From Bacteroidales bacterium (lineage in GTDB: Bacteria; Bacteroidota; Bacteroidia; Bacteroidales; UBA932): a stretch of DNA of 61,121 nt. Shown in pieces: positions 44,901 to 53,389 of this stretch. The notes under the pieces were generated by a model that saw nothing but the letters and a program-made list of their open reading frames with translations, was not told the origin of the DNA and did not search any database. The stretch spans positions 1 through 61,121 of the forward strand of contig JAGCXP010000014.1 in assembly GCA_017961345.1 (NCBI GenBank), in the 5' to 3' direction. The stretch's first letter is position 1. Every line of letters begins with the position of its first letter. A program made the translations under genes and the position numbers.

Positions 44901-45689
44901 GATCTGTACGCTGCGGGCATCCTGGGCTACACCGCGAATAATGTAACCATCTCCGGCAGCTCGAACAGCGGCGCCATTTCCGGAGGCAACTCTACCCCTG
45001 TAGCCGGCACAGCTTTCTATGCGGGCGGTATCGTTGCCTATCTGAAAGGCGCATCCAAGATACTGAACTGCTCAAATACCGGAAGTACGGCAACCACGCA
45101 CGCCGGCAACACTGACACCATTGGCAATACTTCGCTCACCGGCGGTATCGCAGGCTTTGTGGAAGGTACAAGCGAGGCCCCGATCGAGATTGGCGGGACG
45201 ACAGGATGTACGGTCAATACATCTGCCGACCTGAGCGCCAACCGCGGTTGGATTGGCGGAGTTGCCGCTTATGCGAAATACGCGCAGATAAGCAACTGCA
45301 CCATTGAAAGTATCATCGGTGGCGGATGTGCCGCACGCGGTGCCGGCGGCATCGTAGGCAAGGCGGAATATTGCACCATCTCCTCCAGCAGCTACAACGG
45401 TAACCAAATCAAGGCAAATCAGATTCAGGCGGCCAATGGCGAAGGTGGTATTGCGGGATATGCGGACAATTGCACCATTGACGGTTGTTCCTGCTACGCT
45501 ACGAAGTTCCTCAACAACAATGCTCAACCCTTCGGCGGGATTGTCGGTAAATCCAACTCGAACAACACGATTCAGAATTGCCGCTACAAGTCTGCCGTTG
45601 AAGGGCCTACTACCGGAACCGCAGTGACAGCGACAATCGTCGGTTCCGGGTCCTACACCGACGGCGGCGGCAACGTGGCCGACCTCTAG
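41991..45689 (+). CDS. Large lipoprotein: fimbrillin-like head plus GLUG beta-helix (paralogue 1)
   Basis: A 1232-aa lipoprotein (lipobox LASC, Cys18, then AKEVAVDSD). Residues about 30-290 resemble fimbrillin-type N-terminal domains (VYWSDGDDISCNGVAS, PYKIAYPASIW, LSHLCAIVKVSIKRA, PARTYANGFDIIV). A linker (VDVEIANAGDLVDFAENYVS) leads into about 900 residues of GLUG-type repeats with GGI(V/A)G turns every 45-60 residues and a recurring C-x-N-x-G/A-x-V motif (SSCENAATI, TGCTNNGSV, SDCTNNAVV). It ends GGGNVADL without a sorting domain. Probably a rod-like surface adhesin or binding protein. It is the longest of four paralogues and the only gene after the peptide in its unit. Confidence 0.85.
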   Translation: MKKYSFLLLAAMGLLASCAKEVAVDSDTAQSKGKTVISVSMPADESLKTYLGDKDAQNKRPVYWSDGDDISCNGVASEALSDVEEGQSSASFTFEGLLYTPYKIAYPASIWTDATHVTLPAQQTYAEGNISDGQLPMAGYGAAINSIQLSHLCAIVKVSIKRASGEGADKDKIQVVYFKGKNDEQVSGTFAIDYAATSSLTPATATTASAKTVFINGKLATSTETALVYHLVVPARTYANGFDIIVRDENNHEMVKSKASSVTLAPGALYDLPELEFVPTTTHVDVEIANAGDLVDFAENYVSEYYDLGSSLVVNVTSDISFDAASSAAFNATGGIGDQAGSLYFNGSFNGNNHTISGLTATAPLFEAIGGGGTVKNLTLDNSCSFTFTHANDSEGMFGSVAGYHKGTIDHVAVAADIALDAVADVTYMTSLGGLVGRATTGTTENSEYSGLISTPAGFTGTGKLIIGGLVGRFSNNGGVSDSYFKGAITNAAQITSTDENNPYLIIGGVAGLVDGGASVTSCSTTADHADEASAYSDFSGKIVNKTSVAYHSALGGIVGELNNGTVSSCENAATIALTIYRNDDNCRFMKTGGIVGKNNADGSITGCTNNGSVQHRSNPKYQLLGGIAGYNEGTISDCTNNAVVNQMTSGQSVKAGRYVYLGGIIGENKADNKVSNVHNTANVEISSMEDNANSKEYIGGVIGFNKGIVVGGDTKDVTNSGQVYHSPAFTNQFAGYYVGGIAGLTTAAVKNAKNTGRPYFRWNSSSNGVSNVHIGGIAGKAEGAAGTIENCENTVDPGISNSAQVYLYLPGNASYSNNFVGGIVGLSEATNPVKDCTNGGEVRTAAGASTTPVTGIMMGGIIGKMTGSGEVNNADNSGRVRINFAVAEEGHSGNYLGGIAGYITNASTVTVTGCDNSGQVDISCGAGLVQDCIVSGVVGRMDAPGSIAGSRNNGGTIQMSITANSVGPKDLYAAGILGYTANNVTISGSSNSGAISGGNSTPVAGTAFYAGGIVAYLKGASKILNCSNTGSTATTHAGNTDTIGNTSLTGGIAGFVEGTSEAPIEIGGTTGCTVNTSADLSANRGWIGGVAAYAKYAQISNCTIESIIGGGCAARGAGGIVGKAEYCTISSSSYNGNQIKANQIQAANGEGGIAGYADNCTIDGCSCYATKFLNNNAQPFGGIVGKSNSNNTIQNCRYKSAVEGPTTGTAVTATIVGSGSYTDGGGNVADL

Positions 45690-45696
45690 ACATTCC

Positions 45697-45752
45697 GGCC
45701 TTCGGGCCTCCTCATTCCAAACAGCCGATGCTCAATGCGCCGGCTGTCTTGT
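45697..45752 (+). terminator. Paired hairpins, likely terminator
   Basis: A small ggcc-ttcg-ggcc hairpin (45697-45708) is followed by acagccg (45721-45727) pairing with cggctgt (45741-45747) and the weak tail cttgtt. Termination is plausible but the T run is poor. Confidence 0.5.
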
Positions 45753-45979
45753 TATGTCCAAGGGTCTTCAACCAACACGAAAACAGTCGCTCGCTTGACG
45801 CGAAAGCGCCGAGCGAGCAAAAAAATTACAATTTCACAAAAAGGTCAAAAAAAGGAAAATCTTTTCTTGACTTTCTCATTCTTTCAGATTTTTCACTCTA
45901 TCTTGCACCCGGGTTTCCACGAAACCCATAAACTTATAAGTTGCAAAATAAAACGAAAACATATATATTTGCAGAAAGT
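45753..45979. other. AT-rich spacer before the XRE module
   Basis: No gene is visible. A hairpin with gctcgct (45789-45795) and agcgagc (45812-45818) is followed by a run of A, so it is not a forward terminator. The rest is AT-rich compared with both flanks, with a TATATTTG box at 45964-45971, 8 nt before the ATG at 45980. Confidence 0.6.
45964..45971 (+). promoter_or_regulatory. -7 promoter box (TATATTTG) of the XRE module
   Basis: Exact TAnnTTTG match; it places the transcript start at or near the ATG at 45980. Confidence 0.45.
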
Positions 45980-46287
45980 ATGGAATTTGTACGGAAAGAT
46001 ATCCGATGCCATTCGGGATACACTTGAAGACGCAAACAGAATTAACCCGCGAGAAAGCAAGGTACTGGAAACGAAGATCCCACGCCAGCTGGCTTCGAGT
46101 TTATGCCGTTAGAGTAGATACAAATATGTTCATTGTCACGGGAGGAGCGATTAAACTTACCAGAACGATGCAGGAAAGAAGCCATACACAATTGGAACTT
46201 GACAAACTGAATCGCTGTCGCGACTATCTGAAAGATCAGGGAGTTTTTGACACCACGAGCTTTATGGACCATATTGAAAATGACTGA
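45980..46287 (+). pseudogene. Frameshifted partner gene of the XRE regulator (possible toxin of a TA pair)
   Basis: One coherent protein-like sequence is spread over three frames. Frame one gives MEFVRKDIRCHSGYT then a stop; the next gives LEDANRINPRESKVLETKIP; a short return to the first gives PTPAGFEF; the third frame, open from 46006, gives YAVRVDTNMFIVTGG and runs to HIEND. Three small losses at repeats would explain it: AC in tacac, C in atccca, T in gagttta. Restored, it would be about 103 aa. The last part (IVTGGAIKLTRTMQERSHTQ) resembles small proteins paired with XRE regulators in Bacteroidales, from memory. The intact third-frame piece could still be translated from 46006. Its stop overlaps the next start by 8 bp. 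Confidence 0.5.
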
Positions 46288-46594
46288 TATGAAAAAGAAC
46301 GCACTGGAATTTCTGGAAAGCCATCAAAGCACCACTCCGTCCAAATTTGAGGAAGAGGCCCGTTGGCGACAGGAAAATGAAATATGGCTGAGGCTCTCCC
46401 GCAGTATTGCTTTGACGCTCGTTGATTATATGCAAAAAAATCAACTTTCTCGCGCAGATATGGCCAAAGAATTAGCCGTATCCACGCAATATCTCAGCCG
46501 CATCCTTTCCGGCACCGAGAACTTTTCTCTAAAAAGCATCGCTCACATTGAAGCCGTGACCGGTATTCAATGTTTTACTCCGACTTTCGCCTAA
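46280..46594 (+). CDS. XRE-type helix-turn-helix regulator (antitoxin-like)
   Basis: A 104-aa protein: helical N-terminus (MTDMKKNALEFLESHQSTTP) and a C-terminal HTH_3 domain (QLSRADMAKELAVSTQYLSR, ILSGTENFSLKSIAHIEAVTG). The start overlaps the stop of the upstream frame (atgactga), typical of translationally coupled toxin-antitoxin or restriction-type pairs; ATG 46289 is an alternative. It is AT-rich relative to neighbours, suggesting acquisition by transfer. Because the partner is frameshifted, it may be an orphan antitoxin or regulator. Confidence 0.82.
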   Translation: MTDMKKNALEFLESHQSTTPSKFEEEARWRQENEIWLRLSRSIALTLVDYMQKNQLSRADMAKELAVSTQYLSRILSGTENFSLKSIAHIEAVTGIQCFTPTFA

Positions 46595-46732
46595 AGTAAT
46601 CAAGCAAGCCGACGCTTCCAGCGAATTTAAAGAGCGACGTTTTACGTAGCGAGCGACGATGCGTCACCGTATAGCAAACGCAATGCGAATTCAAAAATTT
46701 TTATTATATTCGCACAAAGTGTTTGCGCGCCT

Positions 46733-49700
46733 ATGAGACCCTATCTAACCACAATCAACAGGCGGGTTTTCTTACTTCGCCTCATCCCTCTCCTGCTTGC
46801 AGCCACGGGCATATTTTCAGCCTGTACCAAAGAACTTGCAACGGACGCAACAATTGCGACCGGACGGACCACCCTTCGCGTAAGTCTTCCCGAAGGGCTC
46901 AGAACATCGCTCAGCGAACGCATCGAAGCCGTTCCCAATGACTACTATCGCCTCTACTGGTCCGATGGTGACGCCATCACCGTGAACGGAATCGCCTCCG
47001 ACGCGCTCTCCGGTGTCGCCGCCCAGTCTCAGCAGGCGGAATTTACGATTGACCAGTCCCTGGACCCCCCGTTCCAGATTCTGTATCCCGCCGCCATCTT
47101 CAGCGACGCCCTCCACGTCCGCCTGCCCGCCACCCTCAGCGGCAACGCCGACAACATTTCCGACGGTCAGTTCCCGCTCACCGGCTACTCGGTTGACGGC
47201 TCGATGAACATCACCCTCCAACCCCTTTGCACCCTGATGAAAATTTCCGTAAAACGGGCAGCATCCGACCCCGACACCCACGACATCGCCTGGGTCTCTT
47301 TCAAAGGGCGCGCGAACGAAAAACTGAACGGGGTTTTCTCCATTAATTATGAAGAGAACACGCTCGAAGCCGAAACCACCGAGATTGCCGCCGAACAGGA
47401 AGTAAAATCCTTCTGCACCCAGGCTCTTCCCGCCGAAGGTAGCATCGACTATTATCTCACCATTCCCGCCCGGACCTACAGCAACGGATTTTCGGTCACC
47501 GTCATGGACGTCGAAGGCCACTATATGGTAAAGGACTTCACCTCCTCTTTCACGCCCGACGCCGGCCAGGTTATCATCCGTCAGGGAGGCGCCATTGAAT
47601 TCATTCCGACCGCAACTACCCTCAATATCGAAATCTCCAACGCCCAGCAACTCATAGACTTCGCGACGAACTACAACGCCAAGGCGTATGAAGGCATCGA
47701 TTTCACCGTCACCCTAACGGACAATATCGTTTTCGATGCCACCAGTTCCGCAGCCTTCAACACAACGGGCGGCATCGGCGTGAAATCCGGAGCGGCCGAC
47801 GACCCGGACGATTACTATTTCAACGGTGTCTTCGACGGAGGCGGCAAGACCATCTCCGGCCTCTATGCCTCCGTGCCCCTCTTCAGGGCCACTGGCTCGA
47901 ACGGCACCATCCGGAACCTGGCCGTCGACAACAGCTGCTACTTCAGTTTCCTGCCTCCCAACGACTACGAAAGTTACTTCGGCTCCGTCGTCGGTTATCA
48001 CAAGGGGACGATGGACAACGTGTCCGTCGCCGCATTCGTGGACCTGGCATCCGGCTCGGACGAAGTAGAGCAGTACACCAATTTCGGGGGTCTGGCCGGA
48101 CGTCTCACCGAAGGTTCCATCAGCAACTGCAGTTACAGCGGCGCCCTCAGCGTGTCCGAGTACTTCTACGGAACGACTTACCTGCGCGTCGGCGGTCTGG
48201 CCGGAAGAATCAGCAATACGGCCGGACGTATCCACAATTCCAATTTCGAGGGAACGATGGATTTCGGCGGTGTCGTGAATAATTCAAACGCCGAGGTGCC
48301 CCGCATCCAGGCCGGCGGCATCGTCGGCATCAATGCCGGGACGGTCGAGGGATGTACCGTAGCCCAAAACGACCCGGGCATTGACGTGACGGTAGAAGAC
48401 GACGTCTCTGTCAACATCGACACCCTGACGGTCACCCTGAAATTCGCCTGCAAGCCCGATACCTACCAGATTGCCGTCGGCGGCATCGTCGGCTACAACC
48501 TCGCTTCGGGCTCAGTGACGGGGTGCACCAACCACGCGTCCGCACTCTGCAAGTTCGATCGGAAAAACAACGAACAGACCCTTCATTTCGGCGGTATTGC
48601 CGGTATCAACGAGGGTTCCGTCAGCGCTTGCGACAACACCGGCGCCCTGGAAGGTCGCTCCGATTTATACTATCAGAAAATCGGCGGCATTGCCGGAACG
48701 AATAAGGGGAACGTCTCTTCCTGCCGGAACCTGACGGACGCCGCCATCAACATCGGCGGCAACGAGACAGGAGCCTTCGGTGCGTATGATCTGGAACTCG
48801 GCGGCATCTTCGGCGCGCTGGCTTCCACCGGCTCCGTTTCCAATGTGAGCAATTCCGCTCCCGTCAGCATTTACCGAATCGCCAACAATGCGGCGACCAT
48901 CGTGAAAGTGGGCGGTGTCTGCGGCCTCTGTGAAGCCGAGATCGACGGCTCGACGGACGGCGGCGCCATTACCAATTCCGGAAAGATCTACGAGTACAAC
49001 AACAACTCCAAGAACAGGACGGAAGGCTTCTTCCACGGCGGCATCGTCGGCTTGGCGAAAGCCTCCGTCAGCCACGTGACCAACAACGGCATGGTACACT
49101 TCAACCAAGCCCGAAACGACAAGTTCCCCATTGCGGTGGACCTCGGCGGAATCATCGGGAAACTGGAAGCAGTCGCAACCGCTGACCTTCTCAACTGCGA
49201 AAATCAGGGAGAAGTCAGCTACCAGATCAAACAGGCGGGCTCTTACGGGAACAACATCGGCGGCATCCTGGGCAGCACGTCCTCGAATGTCTCCATCGGA
49301 TACTGCACCAACAGCGGCAATATCCACACAAGCGGAAACACCACCTCCACCGACCACGCCTTCTACCTGGGCGGCATCGTGGGATTCCTTTCCGGCCACT
49401 CCTCCATCTCTCATTGCGACAATGACGGCTCCACGATGCTGGACCAGACGAACAACACGGATGACGATGTCAGTAAAATCCTGGCGGACGGCGGCATCGT
49501 CGGCGTGGTGAAAGGGACGGCGGACGAGCGCATCAGCATCAGTGACTGCAACTGGATTTATCCGACCGTCAAGGTGGTCGGTTCCCGTCGCGGGACCTGC
49601 GGCGGCGTTGCAGCCTATGCCGAATATACGGACATCGCCCGCTGCGACGTAAACGTACGATACAACAAATATAATCACGTGACGGGCGGAGTCGTCGGCT

Positions 49701-50008
49701 GGGCTGTACAGTCCAGCGTCTCTTCCTGCCGCTTCCTGGGCTCCATCATTACGGCAACGCAGGGCTATGTGTCCGGCGGTGTCGTTGCCAAACTGACGGA
49801 AGGCAGCGTAATCAACGGTTGCTGCAATTATTGCACGGACATTACCACGCCCCAGGCGCCTACGGTCCGCGGAGAAATCGCCGCTACTTCCGAGGTCGGC
49901 ACGGTCATCAAGAACTGTCACTACACCGGCACAATCGCCCTCTGTTCCGACGGTAATTTCAGCACGCCCGAAGGAGAAGAGAACGACACGAATCTACCGG
50001 CGCTCTAG
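46733..50008 (+). CDS. Large lipoprotein: fimbrillin-like head plus GLUG beta-helix (paralogue 2)
   Basis: A 1091-aa lipoprotein with an unusual signal: a long basic n-region (MRPYLTTINRRVFLLR) before the hydrophobic core and lipobox IFSAC (Cys31). The head (LRVSLPEGLRTSLSERIEAV, YRLYWSDGDAITVNGIAS, PARTYSNGFSVTVMD) is closest to the paralogue at 50303. The linker LNIEISNAQQLIDFATNYNA leads to GLUG repeats (GGLAGRLTEGSISNCSYSG, GGIVGYNLASGSVTGCTNHA, GGIAGINEGSVSACDNTG). It ends NDTNLPAL. The start codon lies in 13 bp (gcctatgagaccc) that also occur inside the peptide gene at 50143, so the gene may have lost its own leader peptide. Only a weak promoter-like TATATTCG precedes it. Confidence 0.85.
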   Translation: MRPYLTTINRRVFLLRLIPLLLAATGIFSACTKELATDATIATGRTTLRVSLPEGLRTSLSERIEAVPNDYYRLYWSDGDAITVNGIASDALSGVAAQSQQAEFTIDQSLDPPFQILYPAAIFSDALHVRLPATLSGNADNISDGQFPLTGYSVDGSMNITLQPLCTLMKISVKRAASDPDTHDIAWVSFKGRANEKLNGVFSINYEENTLEAETTEIAAEQEVKSFCTQALPAEGSIDYYLTIPARTYSNGFSVTVMDVEGHYMVKDFTSSFTPDAGQVIIRQGGAIEFIPTATTLNIEISNAQQLIDFATNYNAKAYEGIDFTVTLTDNIVFDATSSAAFNTTGGIGVKSGAADDPDDYYFNGVFDGGGKTISGLYASVPLFRATGSNGTIRNLAVDNSCYFSFLPPNDYESYFGSVVGYHKGTMDNVSVAAFVDLASGSDEVEQYTNFGGLAGRLTEGSISNCSYSGALSVSEYFYGTTYLRVGGLAGRISNTAGRIHNSNFEGTMDFGGVVNNSNAEVPRIQAGGIVGINAGTVEGCTVAQNDPGIDVTVEDDVSVNIDTLTVTLKFACKPDTYQIAVGGIVGYNLASGSVTGCTNHASALCKFDRKNNEQTLHFGGIAGINEGSVSACDNTGALEGRSDLYYQKIGGIAGTNKGNVSSCRNLTDAAINIGGNETGAFGAYDLELGGIFGALASTGSVSNVSNSAPVSIYRIANNAATIVKVGGVCGLCEAEIDGSTDGGAITNSGKIYEYNNNSKNRTEGFFHGGIVGLAKASVSHVTNNGMVHFNQARNDKFPIAVDLGGIIGKLEAVATADLLNCENQGEVSYQIKQAGSYGNNIGGILGSTSSNVSIGYCTNSGNIHTSGNTTSTDHAFYLGGIVGFLSGHSSISHCDNDGSTMLDQTNNTDDDVSKILADGGIVGVVKGTADERISISDCNWIYPTVKVVGSRRGTCGGVAAYAEYTDIARCDVNVRYNKYNHVTGGVVGWAVQSSVSSCRFLGSIITATQGYVSGGVVAKLTEGSVINGCCNYCTDITTPQAPTVRGEIAATSEVGTVIKNCHYTGTIALCSDGNFSTPEGEENDTNLPAL

Positions 50009-50053
50009 GCAAAATACGGCCATTTTTACTACCTTCATACCCCAATAGAAAGC

Positions 50054-50091
50054 AAAATTCCTCAAAAACTCACTACTTTTTGAGGAATTTT
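50054..50091 (+). terminator. Long inverted repeat, probable terminator
   Basis: aaaattcctcaaaaa (50054-50068) pairs perfectly with tttttgaggaatttt (50077-50091), a 15-bp AT-rich stem. The T run lies inside the 3' arm. It could end transcription from either side or be an operator for the next promoter. Confidence 0.6.
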
Positions 50092-50114
50092 GTGATACTT
50101 TAAATAATTTTCCT

Positions 50115-50122
50115 TATATTTG
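50115..50122 (+). promoter_or_regulatory. -7 promoter box (TATATTTG) of the second peptide-lipoprotein unit
   Basis: Exact TAnnTTTG match 20 nt before the peptide ATG at 50143 and 23 bp after the inverted repeat. Confidence 0.55.
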
Positions 50123-50142
50123 TCGCACGTAATAACACGCCC

Positions 50143-50301
50143 ATGAAAAAAACTGTAACCAAACCCGGCAGCCGGGCCTATGAGACCCCTGCCTTCCTGT
50201 CAATGGATTTGAAGGCCGAAAGCGCCTTCCTCCAGAGCAGCGAAACGCCCATCGAGGGCACCTCTCTCCCCAATGTCACCGTCTACGAACTCGACTGGTA
50301 G
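50143..50301 (+). CDS. 52-aa peptide preceding a large lipoprotein (YETPA family)
   Basis: Begins MKKTVTKPGSRAYETPAFLS and ends TVYELDW. It shares MKKTxT, YETPAxL, a following FLQSS/FQAS-like segment and the C-terminal LDW with the peptide at 41832, but has no Cys. No signal peptide. Its stop is 1 bp before the ATG of the 1004-aa lipoprotein and the promoter box lies upstream of it. Same position, similar length and shared motifs in two units make chance unlikely. Confidence 0.72.
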   Translation: MKKTVTKPGSRAYETPAFLSMDLKAESAFLQSSETPIEGTSLPNVTVYELDW

Positions 50302-50302
50302 T

Positions 50303-53300
50303 ATGAAAAAGCGTATTTTCTTTGTGCTTGCAGTACTGGGTGTGCTGGCAAGCTGCGCCAAGGAAATGGCCGCTCCCGAGTCCGTTGAAGGAAAAGAGGG
50401 ACAGACCGTCCTTTCCGTGAGCCTTCCCGAAGGCCTCAAGACCTCGCTGAGTGATCGGATTGAAGGCATTCCCAGCGACTACTTCCGCCTCTACTGGTCC
50501 AACGGTGATGCGATTTGCGTCAACGGCACTACGTCCGCGGCCCTCTCCGGCATTGCCCCCGAAACCACCTCGGCCGATTTTGTCGTCAACCGTACCCTCG
50601 AAGCGCCTTTCAAGGTGCTCTATCCCGCCGGAATCCGCGAGGGAGACTACTATGTCAACCTTCCCATGGTTCAGGTTGGAGCGACTGGCAATATAGCCGA
50701 CGGCCAGTATCCCATGGTGGGTTATGCCGCGACCGACGCATCCGACATCACGATGAAGGCATTCATGGCCATCATGAAGGTGTCCGTCAAACGCGCTGCC
50801 GGCGATGAGAACGCCCGCGAAATCGCCGCAGTCGGCTTCCGTGGACGCAAGAACGAGAAAGTGAACGGACTCTTCTCCGTCAACTATGAATCCGGCGCCA
50901 TCGGTGCCGAAACCACCGAAGTCGCCACTGAGAAAGAAGTGAAGACCCTTTGCGTCCAGTCTCTTCCCTCCGCAGGCGACTCCCTGGACTACTTCATCGC
51001 CATTCCCGCCCGCCTTTATAATGACGGCTTCGTGGTCACCGTCTGGGATTCGGAAGGCCACTATATGGAGCAGGAGTTCACCTCGCTCTTCTTCCCCGAA
51101 GTGGGACAGATTGTCATCCGCAGCGGCGGCGCCCTCGAGTTCGTGCCCACCAAGACGGACCTGAACGTCGAGATTGCCAATGCCCAGCAGCTGATCGACT
51201 TCGCGACGGCCTTCAACAATCTGGAATACGAGGATTACAACCTGCAGAGCGTCACGCTCACATCCGACATCACCTTCGACGCCGAGAGCTCCGCTGCGTT
51301 CAATGCTACGGGCGGCATCGGAAACAAAGCCGGAGGTGAAGCCAACTATTTCGGCAGCATTTTCGACGGCAACGACAAGACCATTTCCGGCCTTGCCGCC
51401 ACCGTTCCTCTTTTCGCTTTCACGGACACCGGTTCCGAGGTGAAAGACCTCACCTTGGACAACAGCTGTTCGCTGACCGTCAATCCCTCCGTCGCCATCG
51501 CCACGAACGGCATGCTGGTAGGCCGGAACAAAGGTACTGTCAGCAACTGCACCAGCGCCGCGAATGTCATCATCAACAACATTCAGGACGTCACCTCCAC
51601 CGCCCAGCATTATGGCGGTCTGGTCGGCCGCAACTATGGCGGCACCCTCTCCGGCTGCACCGTCTCGGGCAATGTCACCTGTTCCCAGGCCGACCAGATC
51701 GTCACGGACAATGCGGCCTACATCGCAGGCGTCGCCGGCTCCCAGGCGGACAACGGAAGCATCAGCGACTGCAGCTTTACCGGCAATATCACGATTTCTG
51801 ACGGCACGACCTATGGCAGCATTACCGCGGAAGGGATTTACTTCTACGTAGGCGGCGTTGTCGGCTATGCCGATGACGGCGCCATTGTTGACTGCACGGC
51901 CGGTTCCAGTACAAGTCCCACGGCGATCGATGTGCGCGGCGTCTTCGTCCCTGCCGTCGGCGGTATCCTCTCGTGGGGCAAAACATCCGACGTACTCGTT
52001 ACCGGCTGCGACAACTATATGTCCCTGTCGGCAGCCAGCGACGGAGCCAGGGCGAATACAACGCCGCTGCGCATCGGCGGCATCGCCTCCCGCACGGCCG
52101 GCACCGTCAGCGGCAGCGACAACTACGGCGCGATCGCTTCCCAGACTAATTCCACCAGCCTTTATCTGGGCGGCATCGTAGCGGATGGCGTCAATGTTGC
52201 CAACTGCATCAACAAAGCCAGCGGCACCATTACCCGTTCGAACGCCGACCAGGCCACCGACCAGGCCAACCGCTATATGTACATCGGCGGAATCATCGGC
52301 TGCATCAATGCGGCGGCAGACATTTCCGACTGCACCAATGAAGCGAACGTGACCAGCAATATCCTTGGAACGGCCACTGCAACGATCCTGGACCTGGGCG
52401 GCATCCTCGGCAGCGGGGGACAGAGTGTGGCCAATTCCAAACAGGTGGACATCACCGGCTGCAACAACAGCGGGCAGATTACGCTCAACAACGGAACTCA
52501 CGCCACCACTGTCGGAAGAATCGCGCTGGGAGGGATTGTCGGTTTCGCCTGCGCCAACAATTCGACCGTTTCCCATTGCGGGAACACGGCGATCGTTTAT
52601 ATGAACTCCCAAACGAACAAAGCGGGTCGTCAGTCCTGCTCGGGAGGCATCGCCGGTCTGATGGGAACGCTTTCCGGAGGGGCTGAAGGCCTTGAAATCG
52701 GCCATTGCACCAACTCCGCCCGCGTCTGGAACCGCAATTACAACAACACGGCCACAACGGTAACGGCGACACCTTTCGGCGGAGGCATTGTGGGAGCCAT
52801 CGTCGGAACGGCCGACAGCAAAGCCTACGTCCACGACTGCAGCACCTCCGGGGACAGCAACAACAACACGGTCGAGCTTCGCGGTTACGCCGGCGGCATT
52901 GCCGGATACACGCAGGACGCCTCCCTTGCCGGCAACATCGTCGGACAGGATCTTTCCGGCAGCAACGCCAATTCCCAGGGAATGGGCGGGCTCGTCGGCT
53001 GGGCGGTCGGCACCTCGATCTCCGGATGTTCTGTCACCACGACCATCAACGCCGTCAAGGAAATCGGCGGATTCGTTTCCAAGATGGACGGTACCTCCAC
53101 CATTTCCGCCTGCACCCTGAACGCCAACCTGACGACCGGCACGAACGCGGCTGCCACCGCCGCCGCCGTTCTCGTGAGCAATGCGGCCGACGGTGCGACC
53201 ATCACGGACTGCGGTGTGAAGGGTACCCTCAACGGGGCGGCCATCACCCTGGAGTCCAATATGATTACCACCGACGCAGGCGCCAACGTTTCCGGTACCT

Positions 53301-53317
53301 ACCTCATTCTCGACTAA
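50303..53317 (+). CDS. Large lipoprotein: fimbrillin-like head plus GLUG beta-helix (paralogue 3)
   Basis: A 1004-aa lipoprotein (lipobox LASC, Cys18). Head: VLSVSLPEGLKTSLSDRIEG, YFRLYWSNGDAICVNGTTS, APFKVLYPAGI, FMAIMKVSVKRAAG, IPARLYNDGFVVTVWD; linker LNVEIANAQQLIDFATAFNN; then GLUG repeats (GGLVGRNYGGTLSGCTVSG, GGVVGYADDGAIVDCTAG, GGIIGCINAAADISDCTNEA, GGLVGWAVGTSISGCSVTT). It ends GTYLILD. Start at ATG 50303 because that places the lipoprotein signal at the N-terminus; an upstream in-frame codon at 50273 lies inside the peptide gene. Probably a surface rod or adhesin, like the other paralogues. Confidence 0.86.
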   Translation: MKKRIFFVLAVLGVLASCAKEMAAPESVEGKEGQTVLSVSLPEGLKTSLSDRIEGIPSDYFRLYWSNGDAICVNGTTSAALSGIAPETTSADFVVNRTLEAPFKVLYPAGIREGDYYVNLPMVQVGATGNIADGQYPMVGYAATDASDITMKAFMAIMKVSVKRAAGDENAREIAAVGFRGRKNEKVNGLFSVNYESGAIGAETTEVATEKEVKTLCVQSLPSAGDSLDYFIAIPARLYNDGFVVTVWDSEGHYMEQEFTSLFFPEVGQIVIRSGGALEFVPTKTDLNVEIANAQQLIDFATAFNNLEYEDYNLQSVTLTSDITFDAESSAAFNATGGIGNKAGGEANYFGSIFDGNDKTISGLAATVPLFAFTDTGSEVKDLTLDNSCSLTVNPSVAIATNGMLVGRNKGTVSNCTSAANVIINNIQDVTSTAQHYGGLVGRNYGGTLSGCTVSGNVTCSQADQIVTDNAAYIAGVAGSQADNGSISDCSFTGNITISDGTTYGSITAEGIYFYVGGVVGYADDGAIVDCTAGSSTSPTAIDVRGVFVPAVGGILSWGKTSDVLVTGCDNYMSLSAASDGARANTTPLRIGGIASRTAGTVSGSDNYGAIASQTNSTSLYLGGIVADGVNVANCINKASGTITRSNADQATDQANRYMYIGGIIGCINAAADISDCTNEANVTSNILGTATATILDLGGILGSGGQSVANSKQVDITGCNNSGQITLNNGTHATTVGRIALGGIVGFACANNSTVSHCGNTAIVYMNSQTNKAGRQSCSGGIAGLMGTLSGGAEGLEIGHCTNSARVWNRNYNNTATTVTATPFGGGIVGAIVGTADSKAYVHDCSTSGDSNNNTVELRGYAGGIAGYTQDASLAGNIVGQDLSGSNANSQGMGGLVGWAVGTSISGCSVTTTINAVKEIGGFVSKMDGTSTISACTLNANLTTGTNAAATAAAVLVSNAADGATITDCGVKGTLNGAAITLESNMITTDAGANVSGTYLILD

Positions 53318-53353
53318 TCGAAATTTTCGCCCCCCAAGGGCTTTCCTCAAACC

Positions 53354-53389
53354 ATCAGCCGGTACCAACCGTGCCGGCTGATGATTTTT
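53354..53389 (+). terminator. Terminator-like hairpin between paralogue 3 and the phosphoesterase
   Basis: atcagccgg (53354-53362) pairs with ccggctgat (53374-53382), followed by gattttt. No good promoter box follows before 53427, so read-through may be needed to express the next two genes. Confidence 0.8.

Noticed and set aside
45789..45818. Hairpin gctcgct/agcgagc as a terminator
   Set aside because: It is followed by A, not T, on the forward strand, and for a reverse transcript the T run would come before the hairpin.
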